Shown here in pieces: positions 12,207-24,510 of a DNA stretch of 64,000 nucleotides (positions are counted from its first letter, which is position 1; every line of letters starts with the position of its first letter). The position numbers and the translations under genes are program-made. The DNA is from Serripes groenlandicus (Eukaryota; Mollusca; Bivalvia; Cardiida; Cardiidae): assembly GCA_031761405.1 (NCBI GenBank), contig JASEVX010000008.1, positions 75,250,014 through 75,314,013 on the forward strand, in the 5' to 3' direction. The notes under the pieces were generated by a model that saw only the letters and a list, made by a program, of their open reading frames with translations, searched no databases and was not told the origin of the DNA.

Positions 12207-13560
12207 TCAATTCAATATATTTTATTGCATAAAACAACTAACAGCGTGTTTATAGCAAATAATGAAATTATATAAAGTACAAACGGAGAAATGGATTTTT
12301 CAGAAGAATTTGCTAAAAATTAGCAATGAAAATGTTTATGAAAAAATTGATCTATTCTAGAAATATCAAATGTACATTTCGATAAAACTTGGATAGTAGA
12401 ACGGTTATCAAAGCTAGACCATCACATCATTAGGTGTAATAATCTAGCCTTGCTACTAAGACAGTAATGCAGTAATTTTAAGTAAACTTGACCAATGACA
12501 ATATTTTTTTTAGATATTTCTTGCGTATTTCATAAAGTTTGGGGCACACTAATAAGACATGATATTCCAATTCAATGACGTTCATGGAACAATTTGTGCA
12601 TATTCTCTCTGATCTAGGAATGTTCAAATATCTGCCTCATAAAATTTCTAAATTGTGACATGATAAACGTTACTTTGTTAGATATCATGACCAAACTGTC
12701 CCGTAATTATACTATTAAGTTTGAATCAGAAATCAATAGTTTGTGCATTTTGGTCTATCCAGAGATTATGTTTTTAACGTTATGGACCCAATTAAGTTAA
12801 AAGTAATTGATATTTATATCTGAATGTAGCTGCAACATGTTATAGACTTGTTTCATTAAGGAATGGTCTGGTTGATTTAAAATTTCAATCCAATACTTCA
12901 TAATTAAAATTGTTCGTTTAATATGCATTGTGTAGCGACCTAACTTGCCATATAGTCCATCAAGATAAGTAGATTTATTAACATTCAGAATCTTTCTTAG
13001 AAATTTAATATGTATCAATTCTACAATTTTACTTGGAAAGTATATCCCCAGATTTCTGCTCCGTATTTAGGACGGATCCTACTAAACTTTCAAAAAGGTT
13101 ACAGTTATCGTTGGTATTTAAGTTTAACTGGTTTAATATAATAAACAAGTTGTGTAAACCGTATACAGAATGATGTGCTGTCCGCTTGTGGGTACGTAAC
13201 CAGCATCCGTTATTGTATAAATTAATTCCTAAATATTTAAAGGAGACCACGATCTCTAACTGAATATTGTTGTAGATAAATTCATGTAAGATAGGTCCTC
13301 CTTTACACATATGCTAATTTTGGTGTTTTTAGTATTAACCTAAATACCCCATGAATTGCAATATAGTTCAAGATCGTTTAATAAAGACGATAGAGCCTCT
13401 GGTTAGTGATCGAATATGATAATATCATCGGCGAAATGTAGCATGAAAATCTTGATATCATTTATCATAAAAAGATCCCCCATATCATTGTTTAAATGCG
13501 ATAGAATGTCATTAACGCAAAATAGGAACAATAGATTTGAACTTGTGCTTAATGTTTAAG
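12207..13560 (-). pseudogene. L2/CR1-like LINE: RT C-terminal part and 3' UTR
   Basis: On the minus strand the region encodes the catalytic FADD box (codons at 13424-13435). A CNSW...VN..KTKI block follows about 35 codons on, then FKYLGI near 13240, then a degenerate connection region to about 12797. FADD plus YC..W...VN..KTK is the ordinary RT motif series of CR1/L2/Jockey-group LINEs. Several frame breaks separate the blocks. Downstream (12207-12440) is a 3' UTR related to 60557-60790; its tail reads ATATTGAATTGAATT on the minus strand, a short-repeat tail of the kind these LINEs use instead of poly(A). The upstream half of the element is not recognisable. Dead copy. Confidence 0.75.
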
Positions 13561-14330
13561 ATATTATTGAATGTAGCATGAAAATTCAATTGACTGAAGA
13601 TTTTCATTTTTTAAATCCAATTATGTGTTGGTGTTTGGTGGACTATTTGGTGAGTCTGTTTAATAAAATCAAAAAATATATAGTGTTTATAAGTGTTATA
13701 CCTCTATAGCTTTGTGCATTATCAACATCTCCCCCCGTGAATACTGGTACGATTATACTATTTCCGCAAGATTGAGGCTATCCCATCCGTTGCGTAACCA
13801 CTGAGTATGATAGAACGGGACATTTCTAAATTGTTTACATCGTCAACGGTGTAAAACGTCGCAAATTGTTTGCCTTTAGCAGTATAAAGATTAATAACAT
13901 TTCACAGGATATAGAATGACGATACTATCAGAGCTAGGTCATCCAAAAGGTCGACAAGTTTAAATATGATTAAAATCAAATTTAAAAAGCTTTCTGATGA
14001 AATCGCGCGCCTGTCCCATGTATTGATACAATCGACAATACTGTTTACCATATAACGTTGAACTTATCGGACACAAGTTAACAGACTTACTAGAATGAAA
14101 CACGTGCGACCTTTTGAAAAAACTTTTACTAACAGTGTAGTCAAGATCATTCTTAACAACCTTGCAGTTTAATCGTGGTTTGTATTTGTCGTTACTAATT
14201 TCTTTATATGTTACAAGAACTACACCGTAAATGCGTGAGAACATTTTCAAAAGTGATGTTGGTGGTACTTACCGCCGGTATTCAGTGGGAAAAGGGTTAA
14301 ATGTCAAGTCCATTGTCACCGTAAATAGTA
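13561..14330. other. Uncertain region, possible LINE remnants
   Basis: A minus-strand open frame of 96 codons (13960-14250) has no recognisable motif. Position and strand would fit decayed LINE sequence upstream of the FADD block, but this is not shown by the sequence. Confidence 0.3.
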
Positions 14331-14369
14331 ACCGTGATTCTAGATCCACATACACAGTATTACTATGGG

Positions 14370-14580
14370 TACTCCAATCTGGCATATAGCAGACATATTA
14401 TACATAACCGGGTTCACACACGTGCATGTTTTACACAGAACAAACATATTATACGTAACCGGGGTAACACACACGTGCATGTTTTACACAGAACAAACAT
14501 ATTATACATAACCTGGGTAACAAACACGTGCATGTTTTACAAAGAACAAACATATTATACAGAACGAAAGGAGTTGTGTT
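14370..14580 (+). repeat. 53-bp tandem repeat (3-4 copies)
   Basis: CGTGCATGTTTTACA recurs at 14421, 14474 and 14527, a period of 53 bp. A partial first unit (CATATTATACATAACCGGG) precedes it. Each full unit carries ACACGTGC. The open frame through the array is a by-product of the repeat. Confidence 0.8.
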
Positions 14581-14939
14581 GACCTATTACTTTTTTTCCA
14601 TTCTAATTGCATTGTTCTGAATTCGTACAATGTGCGTTGAGAAATGTTTTTTTAGAAATGGCGACAAGTCGAGCTGCGATAGCGCATTTGGTAACTTTTT
14701 GCGGTCATGAGATTGAATTGCAGTTCTGTTGTTCAGTCTTTCCAACAATTGATAACATGCATTGCGATCGACGTCAGGTTTCTTCCCATTAAACTGTAAA
14801 TGTGTAACTGTTTCCCGTTGTCGTTTATGAATGTTAGTTTACAGGTATGTTGGGTCGACACTTTACAATGGTAGGTTAACTGGTTACCGTGCTGTACCTG
14901 ACGTACTATGGCAAGCTATTTTACAATTAGTTTGATTTA

Positions 14940-15045
14940 AAGATATCTTCCTAAATTAAATAGATATCTCTCTTAGATAGAGAGATATCTCTAAAACTTT
15001 GAAAGATATCGCTCTAACTTTGCTAATATTTGAGAGATTATCTCG
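14940..15045. repeat. Cluster of AGAGATATCTCT palindromes
   Basis: GATATC-centred palindromes recur closely here (AGATATCTCTCTTAGA, AGAGAGATATCTCT, AAAGATATCGCTCT, GAGATTATCTC). The same words reappear at 16128-16180 and 16350-16415 around the (GA)n tract, so the three clusters may be parts of one repeat unit spanning about 14.94-16.42 kb. Confidence 0.5.
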
Positions 15046-15272
15046 ATAAATAAGTTGTATGATACATAACAAACATGTACGCCTTCACTCTGCACTTTCC
15101 CAATGCAAAGATGGTTTAGGTACTTTGATTTACTCTGCAATAGGTTAAGAACCAGAAGTGATTTGATCTAAATTGTTGTTGTGATGCTATTTTGCACTCT
15201 CTTTCACTAGCAGTTTATAACATTTACCTCTATCACAGGCTCGCACTACTTTCGTTTTTTTTGTGACTTCAT

Positions 15273-15298
15273 ATCACGTGACTTTTTAGTCACGTGAT
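15273..15298. promoter_or_regulatory. Perfect inverted pair of CACGTG E-boxes
   Basis: The arms ATCACGTGACT (15273-15283) and AGTCACGTGAT (15288-15298) are exact reverse complements around a TTTT spacer. Each contains the TCACGTGA core recognised by bHLH-Zip factors of the MITF/USF type. The pair ends 19 bp before the ATG of the possible exon at 15318. Confidence 0.45.
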
Positions 15299-15317
15299 CA
15301 TGGCCATATATTTCAAA

Positions 15318-15432
15318 ATGGCTTCTACACCATTGAAAACAACAGCCGAAATATGTTTTGTATGTTGCGTTAGTAATGCTAGATGTTATAAATTCATTAG
15401 TAGAAAAGCAAGGTCAGATGAGGGTTTTACAA
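15318..15432 (+). CDS. Possible first coding exon (unrecognised protein)
   Basis: An ATG in the context TTTCAAAATGGC opens a frame with a close cysteine cluster (EICFVCC, then a further Cys seven residues on) and a basic stretch (FISRKARSDEG). A usable splice donor, ACAA|GTAAAT, follows at 15433; beyond it the frame loses coding character. The E-box pair lies just upstream, and AATAAA-like signals occur near 16010-16025. I do not recognise the family. The cysteine cluster could begin a zinc-binding domain split by introns, but the sequence does not prove that. It could equally be chance or part of a repeat. Confidence 0.2.
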
Positions 15433-16127
15433 GTAAATCACCCCTTCTGTTACCCAAATGTATCAAAGCTTCTCTCTGTTTGTCTCGAAGGACAATATTT
15501 CTATCATATATGCTGATTATGTCGTCAATGTTAAGCTCCATTTTTGTTTGTTTTTGTTTACATCTATATATATATAGGTGACCTACATAACAGATGTATT
15601 AATCTTTAAATGTGTAAAACTACCGAAAAGTAGTCCGTAGCTGTTTGCTAAATAAATACTTTGTTTTTGATCATCAAAGTTAGAAAAGATCCTGTCACAA
15701 GTGTGAAAGGTTAGTGCTTACATCAGTGACAACTAAGTCAATTAAAATACAGTTATCATGTTTCGTCAAGAATCTTGACATTGAGCCTGTTGCAGAGATG
15801 ATCGTGAGTGTAAGGAACGGTCACTCTGCGATAGGAGATTGGCTATTTTGTTGTTGCGTTGTTAGCATGGACCAATCAGTGAACCAGTTTAAGATCACAT
15901 GATGTTTATAAACCACTCAAATGAACTCTTTTACAAACAAAAAATCACCACCGATATGTAATACGTATATTGTTTATGACAAATATGATGTAAATGGCAT
16001 TGTTCTTAATAAAAATGTTCAATAAACACAGTCTTGTTCCTTATTTTCGTATAACATGCAGAGTTCATTCGCCCGGTCACAGCTTTTTAATATGTTACTT
16101 GGTGCAGCGTGAGGAAGCATGACTAAG

Positions 16128-16418
<291 letters not shown>

Positions 16419-16504
16419 TTTCTTGGTTCATGAACAATTATTTCTCCCCTTAGTTGTTTCATTCGACCAATCAAACGCGGTTATTTCTATTCGTTCGGCG
16501 TAAG

Positions 16505-16585
16505 ACGAGCCCCTGAAGCTCAGTCGGAAGCGATGCAGGTTGTCGATCAAAGTTATGAATTCGAACCCCAGCTCGGTCAACATTT
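16505..16585 (+). mobile_element. tRNA-like sequence, degraded SINE head
   Basis: It reads AGCTCAGTCGGAAGCG (A-box-like) and, about 40 bp on, AATTCGAACCCC (B-box-like). The arms do not fold into a full cloverleaf by eye, so a SINE relic is more likely than a tRNA gene. Confidence 0.4.
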
Positions 16586-16814
16586 ATTAAGACGTTTGAC
16601 AATTTCTTTTATCTTTTACGCATGTTTTTAAATCTTTTACACAATAATTTGATGGCATCTTACACATTGTACAGAAGACTACACTAATACACGTTCAGAC
16701 AATAACAATTCTGATGCCCAACTGCCACAATGGCGAGAATGATTAACGGACACAGGGAAACTGCTACTGTTCGAAAAACTGTCATAAAACTGATATAAAT
16801 TCGTCTGCAAACAG

Positions 16815-17610
16815 TGATTAAAAAATATTGTCATTGAATGTTTGTGGTATTGTATCTTACCTTAAGTGTCCCGACTTTTTGTCATATTTATGTAAGTTTG
16901 ATGTAATTGATTTACAAGAATCGAAAACCGATGAAACCGATGAGATATGTGTTCCAGGCTATATAGTATATTTGTACAATAGAACAAATATCAAATAATA
17001 TTATCAGGCGGAATAGCCGTATTTGTTAGAGAAACTTTAGCATTTGAACACAAACACTGAATGTAATCTCATCAATTTGTTTTACCCTGTCTAAATGTTT
17101 GTACAATAATAATAATAGTAACAAAAATGAATATTTAAAATGAAGAATTGTTTATGTCCCACCAGTTGGTTCCAGATTTGCTCATGTCGATCCATATTTT
17201 GAAATTCAAAATAAAATGTCCAGATATTTTTCAAATAACAAACACTGTTAAGTCATGTCGTAACAATTACGTGTTCCTGTGGAACGGTAGAATGAAGGGA
17301 GATTATTGTACCCCACAGATAACACGTAAACATTGTACTGTAGTACTGTAGATTATTTTTTATCTTCTAATTTAGTTTTTGAAAATGTTGTACATTTTAA
17401 AGTCGACGAATTATGTAACTTACGTTCAGATATTCACGCACAGTTATATGTTAAAAACTCTGTACATGATAATTATATGTCTGAAAATAAAAGCGACCGT
17501 GATATAAAAACAAAAACTTGGGATAGCAAAACAGCTGACTTATTCATTGAAAATATTGACATTATTAAAAGTATTAATAAATTGAAACAAACCTCGACCA
17601 TATAATATAA
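16815..17610 (+). pseudogene. Non-LTR retrotransposon endonuclease remnant
   Basis: Read rightward across several frames, it gives the apurinic-like endonuclease of a LINE. An LNVCGI start (about 16835) is followed by FDVIDLQESKTD (about 16895-16935), where the glutamate of QES is the metal-binding residue. Then come a GYIVY strand, GGIAVFVRE near 17010-17035 and, after a break, VDYFLSSNLVF near 17345-17380 with a downstream SDIHAQL motif matching the SDH-type end of the fold. The stretch with the GDFN catalytic loop is missing or deleted near 17255-17330. No reverse transcriptase follows. Dead fragment. Confidence 0.65.
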
Positions 17611-17849
17611 TACAGTACAGGTACACACCATGAACTAGATGACATTGCCTCAGACATTTCGATTTTATTTAGTTATTGATATAAAACATCATTTGCCACT
17701 CTGAGTAGTGGTAAAGTGGTAAAAAATCTGCACGCTTAGGACGAATTATCTCTGGTTTAATCGAACATGTCATTATATAAGAGATATATATCATAAAACA
17801 AAAAAAACATACCATTAATATAAGACGCCGTATTTTTACAAAAACTGAA

Positions 17850-18114
17850 ATGAGCCGTACCACAAGAAAACCAATATTATGGACTCTGCGTAATGTATCG
17901 ACAAAGATCAGCCTGCGCTGTCCGCGCATGCTAATCCGGGCCGACACATTCCTTATTAGGGGGATAGAGGTATATAGTAACGATTCCTGAAACAGAAAAT
18001 GCACAGGAAGTGAAAATTGTCTATTCGGATTAGCCTGCGCGGTATGCTTAGGCTGATCTGGTTCGATACTTTACGCAGAGTCCACAATGTTGGTTTTCTT
18101 GCGGGGCGGCTCAA
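17850..18114 (+). mobile_element. Palindromic MITE, GAGCCGT family, copy 3
   Basis: About 265 bp, from GAGCCGTACCACAAGAAAAC to GTTTTCTTGCGGGGCGGCTC. The interior has GGACTCTGCGTAATGTATCG and CCTGAAACAGAAAATGCACA. It has the same orientation as copies 1 and 2. Confidence 0.8.
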
Positions 18115-18399
18115 ATTAGTTTGCGTAAAGAACATAACAACTTTAATTTAAATCAAATAAAACTAATAAGAAAGCTGAAATTACAGATCAGAAACAATAT
18201 TGGAATATCATAAATGGCAAAAATAAATAATCTGAAGAAACCGCAGCTTATCTAGACGGTTTTTATGATTTTTAAGGTATTAAATGAAAATGTAAATAAC
18301 GACGAACCTGCAAATAATGAAAAACATAGCAGCTGGATATGACGAAATAATAAATACATGATTAAGATATATACCAAGTTAAAGTGTATGTGGAATTGG
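18115..18399. other. AT-rich spacer, nothing recognised
   Basis: No coding frame or repeat could be supported. Confidence 0.4.
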
Positions 18400-18545
18400 C
18401 AGGCAGTTGCTTGTAGAATGTGTTATATGGAGTACTGGTGTGAGAAAGTCTGGGAACATGTGGGTATGTGAAATTACCGTCGTGAAATGAAACAGAAAAC
18501 GATAAAGATTGAGTTTAGACTCAAATTATCAAATCAAGACAAAGT
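18400..18545 (+). mobile_element. Degraded SINE body/tail
   Basis: It shares CAGTTGCTT, TGGAGTACTGGTGTGAG and a tail resembling GTGA.AT.ACTGA...GTTTA with the clearer SINE at 27665-27850. The tRNA head is not visible. Confidence 0.5.
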
Positions 18546-18917
18546 TGCACTCACGAGCAAATTCAATAATTATGTGTCTGAATGGTGTTTTTCATCGTTT
18601 TACATAAAGCTGGGCATTTTAATATGGCAATACAAGTAATATGTCAGCAAGGATATAGCGCATATACATGTATACAAATCAACTCTTGACTATTGTCTAT
18701 TTTGTCCGGTTTCGTTTATCTATTGTTTCAACAGGAAACAGAGTGTCGTTGTTTCCGTGTGATATTCAACGTACACTTACGTACTTCTAATATCTACCGG
18801 GACATTATCAATTTAAATAAGTGGTTTTAAGTATGTTTCAAGTAGGAGGAGAATAAGAATAGAGTTTGTGGAAAGCCCGTGATTGACATTTGAAAAAGAG
18901 AAAGCGAAGTGACACTG

Positions 18918-19681
<764 letters not shown>

Positions 19682-19854
19682 ATAGAGTGACAATGCCAAT
19701 TGTTATTCAAAAGTACTTAGGCCACCGGCCCATAATACATAACTTATTATTAATACATTTTTTTACATTCTGAAAAATGTCCCCAAGACTAAATCTCTTT
19801 CAACAGCATATGGACGTAACTAGTGTGCTAATTTCATTATTAGCAATGTGTTAT

Positions 19855-20510
19855 TTGATTGTACAATGAAGACTCTACGGGGTTTAATATTACGTACAAT
19901 GAAGACCCTACGTGTAATATTGCATACAATGAAGACTCTACGGTCTGTAATATTGCGTACAATGAAGACTCTACGGGGTGTAATATTGCGTACAATGAAT
20001 ACTCTACGGTCTGTAATAGTGCGTACAACGAAGACTCTACGGGGTGTAATATTGCGTACAATGAATACTCTACGGGGTGTAATATTACGTACAATGAAGA
20101 CTCTATGGGGTTTAATAGTGCGTACAATGAAGACTATACGATGTATTGGTAAATCTGCGTATAATAATGACTCTCTGATATGTAATTGCGTACAATCAAA
20201 TAAAAAAATTAGGTCTTTGGTACAATGAAGACTCTACGGGGTGTAATATTGCGTATAATGAAGACTCTACGATGTATTGTTAAATCTGTGTATAATAATG
20301 ACTCTCAGATGTGTAATTGCGTACAATGAAGACTCTACGGGGTAAAATATTGCGTACAATGAAGACTACGGGGTGTAATATTGCGTACAATGAAGACTCT
20401 ACGGGGTGTACAATATGCGTACAATGAAGACTCTTCGATGTGTTTTTAAATATGCGGGAAATGAAGACTCGTTGAGGTGTTATTGAATATACGTACAATG
20501 AAGGCTAACC
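19855..20510 (+). repeat. 33-bp minisatellite
   Basis: TACAATGAAGACTCTACGG recurs with a regular 33-bp spacing (19861, 19894, 19957, 19990, 20023, 20056, 20089, 20122), with one 30-bp step at 19924. The second half (20150-20500) mixes these units with a longer module (TATAATAATGACTCTC..). As 33 is a multiple of 3, 11-residue peptide repeats appear on both strands; no evidence supports real coding. Confidence 0.92.
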
Positions 20511-20689
20511 GAGCCAGTGCATGCACCTATTTCTGCCCAGACCTTCACTGTCTGTCTATACTTTTTATAGATACAAGTACAATTTTAATAATAATACGAC
20601 ACTCAATTCGCTATAATCAATGGTGGTACATATATACATATTAATGGACTATTAAATTACAAAGAATGACGATATAAGCATAATCTGGT

Positions 20690-21720
20690 CATGCGAAAAG
20701 CCAAACGGTGTCAGTGAAACAATATTCTTGTCATACCAAAACTCTTATGCTAATCGTAACTTATGATGCAGATAGTAGCTTATGCTGATGATCGTATGAT
20801 AGTAAGTTATGCTGATGATGAGTATGATTCCTACCTATGATGATGGCCGTAACTTATGATGCTAATCGTAACAAATGAAGTTTAATCGTTACTTATGATA
20901 ATAATCGTAAATTATGATGCAGATAGTAGCTTATGCTGATGATCGTATGATAGAAACTTATGCTGATGAAAGTATGACCGTTACCTGTTATGATTGTCGT
21001 AAGTTATAACGATGATCGTAACGTATGATGATGATCGTAACACATGATGATGATCGTTACTTATGATAATAATCGTAAATTTTACGCATTAACGTAACTT
21101 TTGATAATAATCGTAACTTATGATGATGACTGTAACGTATAATGATGATCGTTACTAATGATGGTGATCGTAACTTATGGTGCTAATCCTAACTTAGAAT
21201 GATAATCGTAACTTATGGTGATAATCGTAACGTATGATGATGACTGTAACGTATAATGATGATCGTTACTTATGATGGTGATGGTAACTTATGGTGCTAA
21301 TCGTAACTTATAATGATAATCGTAACGTATGATGATGATTGTAACGTATGATGCTAATCGTAACATATGATGATGAGCGTTACTAATGATGGTGATCGTA
21401 ACCTTTGATGATGAGCGTTACTTATGATGGTGATCGTAACTTATGGTGATAATCGTAACGTATGATGATGATTGTACGTTTGATGATGCTCGTTACTTAT
21501 GGTAATAATCGTAACTTATGGTGATAGTCGTAACTTATGAGGATCATTGAAACGTATAATGATGATCGTTACTAATGATGATGCTCGTTACTTGCGACAA
21601 TAATCGTAACTTATTCTGATTAACGTAACTTATGGTGATAATCGTAACTTATGATGATGATTGAAACGTATAATGATGATCGATACTAATGATGGTGATC
21701 GTAACTTATGATGATTAAGT
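20690..21720 (+). repeat. 19-bp minisatellite with higher-order units
   Basis: Degenerate 19-bp units of the type TTATGATGATAATCGTAAC fill about 1 kb. Variant units recur in blocks: GTATAATGATGATCGTTAC occurs at 21137 and 21251, exactly 114 bp (six units) apart, with similar neighbours. This indicates a higher-order repeat. Confidence 0.88.
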
Positions 21721-21849
21721 ATTGACAGAGAGCCGTGCCTCGACCGTAATAAAGCTTTACTTAGTTGCAGACCACACTCTCGTAGGCAGTATTTTGTAAG
21801 AAACAATACTACACTACGACCTTCCGTGACCAGTTGTTAATAAATACTC

Positions 21850-21955
21850 TATCATATTGGACCTTTCTTCTACCAGAATGCCCAGCTGAAAGAGTCTGAC
21901 TCCAGCTGGGCTCGAACTCGGGACCTCTAGTCCCGGAGGCGAACACTCTAATAAA
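21850..21955 (-). mobile_element. tRNA-like SINE fragment
   Basis: On the minus strand: AGAGTGTTCGCCTCCGGGAC, then GAGTTCGAGCCCAGC (B-box-like). A flanking CAGCTGGGC / GCCCAGCTG inverted pair brackets it. It looks like a SINE head, not a functional tRNA gene. Confidence 0.45.
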
Positions 21956-22719
21956 TATATAAATTACATGACCACTCTGAATATATTTTTACTGTTCAAA
22001 ATTGGCATAATGCGACTTGTCGTATGATTACATTTTCGTCTGACACAAAAGTAGTCTAGTCTAGTCATTACTCGTCGCTTAATGGTACGAACGTCTACTC
22101 TACTGAATATCTGATGATATCGTCTGTAATCAGTCTTTACAGTGTGAATATATATGTGTAATACACAACGACCGCAATGTCCAAGATACCCCAAAACATT
22201 CCCGGAGATGGAGGTCACAGATCCATCAATATTCGTACAACAAATGAGCCTAAAGCTCATAGTAGAAATACCCTCGCTGGCGATTAGCTATCTCTTTACA
22301 TCAAATTCAAATTGTGAGTTCCACAGTATAATCTCAGTCTAATTGCAATTAGTTCAAAAGACGGAATAAATATTTCTTCTCCTTTTCAAAGGTCAAATCT
22401 ATAATCTAAGATAAGATCTCTATCCCCTCCATCCTTTAATATTACAGTAGAACATTATAACATAACTATATACTATACTAACAATAGTATATGGTCCCTT
22501 TTATTTTTTGCATCTTTGCATTTTTTGCATCTTTTTCATATTATTTGTTATTATATTCAAATGTTTAAAACCAATTGTCATTATTATATGTGATTACTAT
22601 ATGCTTTAGTCATTTTTTATTGTACACGTATATTGTTATATGTTCAAATTAAATAATCTTTTAGTTCACTTTTAGTTCACGTGTAGATCACGAAAAGCGA
22701 GAGCGCTGCTACACTGAAG

Positions 22720-22973
22720 GTCAAGCTTAAATAAACAAAAGTAGAGGCCCAGAGTAGTAGCAAACCAGCTTTCTACTTCTTTCATTTGGTTGGCACAGAC
22801 TGGACTCTCAACGTAGAAATAGTTTTAAAAAATAGTTAATATTTATATTCATATTTATATTTGAAATCTGATATTTACTTTAATATATATTCCTTTATGC
22901 TGGTTGTAATATGTCTAGACCATTATCAAACAACTTAAAGGGGTTTTTAGAAAAAGTCAAGGCCAAATAATGC
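22720..22973 (+). other. Probable 5' UTR of the Jockey-like LINE
   Basis: No coding frame. Position and strand place it upstream of the ORF1 remnant; the true 5' end is not defined. Confidence 0.3.
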
Positions 22974-23325
22974 TTGGAGAGTGGGGCCAGATTTAGTACC
23001 CCCATTAATTCCGCCGCAGAGAAACGGGATGTGAGTTCGCTCACGGATGTATCCAGAATGGATATATCCGGGAGAGAAATCTCGTCCCTAAATAAAACTT
23101 CGCCCAGTGTATATCGGGATGCAGGTACTCAAACAGACAACAACCAAAGTAGCAACCAGACTCAAACTGACACTTCCAATGTCGTAAACGCGCAAACCCA
23201 AACAGATGTTTTCTCTGATATCAAAATAAACTTAGACTGCGGGACACACAATAAAACCATAACCTTGGAAGAACTGTCAAATATTATAATAAATTTTCTG
23301 CAAATAAAAACCAAAGAGGGCTAAG
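22974..23325 (+). pseudogene. LINE ORF1 (N-terminal part) with three TQTD motifs
   Basis: An open frame of 116 codons runs from the reported start to a TAA/TAG block at 23325; coding-like composition resumes out of frame at about 23400-23590. Its place just before the endonuclease frame, on the same strand, marks it as ORF1 of the same non-LTR element. The protein is polar and Ser/Thr/Asn-rich. It carries TQTD three times (residues 52-55, 63-66, 75-78). TQT is the core of the motif bound by dynein light chain LC8, so a transport or dimerisation role is possible, though unproven. No CCHC zinc knuckle is visible; the part that would hold it is broken. Start choice: first ATG of the frame with a purine at -3. 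Confidence 0.5.
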
Positions 23326-23677
23326 TCGATCCAATTCTGATCAAAACAATTATTATCAAAAGTCTAATATCGAAAACAAAAATATAGGAGAACAAGAAAC
23401 AACTAAAAATATTAAGTCAACCCGCATCCCGATAGAAAAAACAGCGCAACGGGAAATAACTCCAACAAACACAGGAATTCACCTGTTAACTCCGTTACTT
23501 CCCTTAACAGTAACGGGATCGAGAAATTCCCAAAATACCTGGTTAATAGGGCCCAGTCTGAAAAGTCTTCAATCTCCACTCAAAAGTAAGAGTGGGGGCA
23601 GACTGCTCAGTATGAGCTCGCCATCCTTCAGTCGCGAACCCAGGAACATAATAGCTTTCAAATAAATATCTTTCGAT

Positions 23678-24510
23678 ATGGACAGGAACTTTAAAATACT
23701 TAATCTTAATAGGCGTGGTGTCACTGCCCACACGCATTTGGAACTCAAACACTTTTTGGATAATAACAATATAGACGTCTTCTTCATCCAGGAAACTAAA
23801 TTTAAAGAATCCAGAACCATTTTTATTCCTGGTTACACCTCTGAATACAACTATCACAAAAGTCTTCTTAATATACCTTGTGGTGGGCAGGTAATTTTTA
23901 TAAAACATGGGATTAATTACAAAAATATCATCATAGACAATGTGAGGGATCAAAACGGAGCTACCATTCTGGAGATCTAACTTATACAAATATTCTTCGG
24001 ACAGTCTCCCTTCTTTCTGTTTAACATCTACTCAAGGGGGTGCGACCTTACATCTCTAGGCCATTTAGACCGATACATCACAAAAGGGGACTTTTTTATC
24101 ACTGGTGACTTCAACGCACATAATAAACTATGGGCGTCCATAAGAACCAATAGCCATGGGCGTGCAGTCGAGGAGTGGATAGAAACCCACAACCTCGTTC
24201 TGCACAATGATGGCGACCCTACCAGGGTCGATTGGTGCACTGGCAGCCATACCTGCATCGATCTGACTATTACAAGTCCCAAAATCTCTAGTGAGATTAT
24301 TTGGCATGTTTTTAATGACACGTGGGATTCAGATCATTTTCCAATCTTAATTACAATTCAAAAAAACAACCAAACAATACCAATAATAAGGAAACATTCA
24401 ACTTCATTAAAGCTGACTGGAAAGCGTATTTCACTAAAAGTGGGGAGATTACCCTTACAGATGTCTATGATGATAATATCGATACTTTTAACCAAAAAAG
24501 GGCAAGTGTT
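23678..24510 (+). pseudogene. LINE ORF2: apurinic-like endonuclease domain
   Basis: The start of ORF2 of a Jockey-like non-LTR element. Domain motifs in order: KILNLNRRG (strand 1), DVFFIQETK with the metal-binding Glu (about 23774-23800), GYTSEYNYH, GGQVIFIKHG (near 23880-23915), ITGDFNAHNKLW (about 24097-24132), and SDHFPI at about 24329-24346. GDFN and SDH are the catalytic Asp/Asn and Asp/His sites of the EEP fold. An in-frame TAA at 23978-23980 breaks the frame. A frameshift near 24345-24375 moves the following linker (NFIKADWKAYF) into another frame. An array-bearing insertion cuts the ORF at about 24511. The antisense open frames over this stretch are shadows. Confidence 0.85.

Noticed and set aside
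19840..20228. 11-residue peptide repeats on both strands
   Set aside because: A 33-bp minisatellite gives these automatically; all three frames stay open and none has a plausible gene context.
23543..24321. Antisense frames of 97-148 codons
   Set aside because: They are shadows of the LINE endonuclease, which has clear catalytic motifs on the plus strand.
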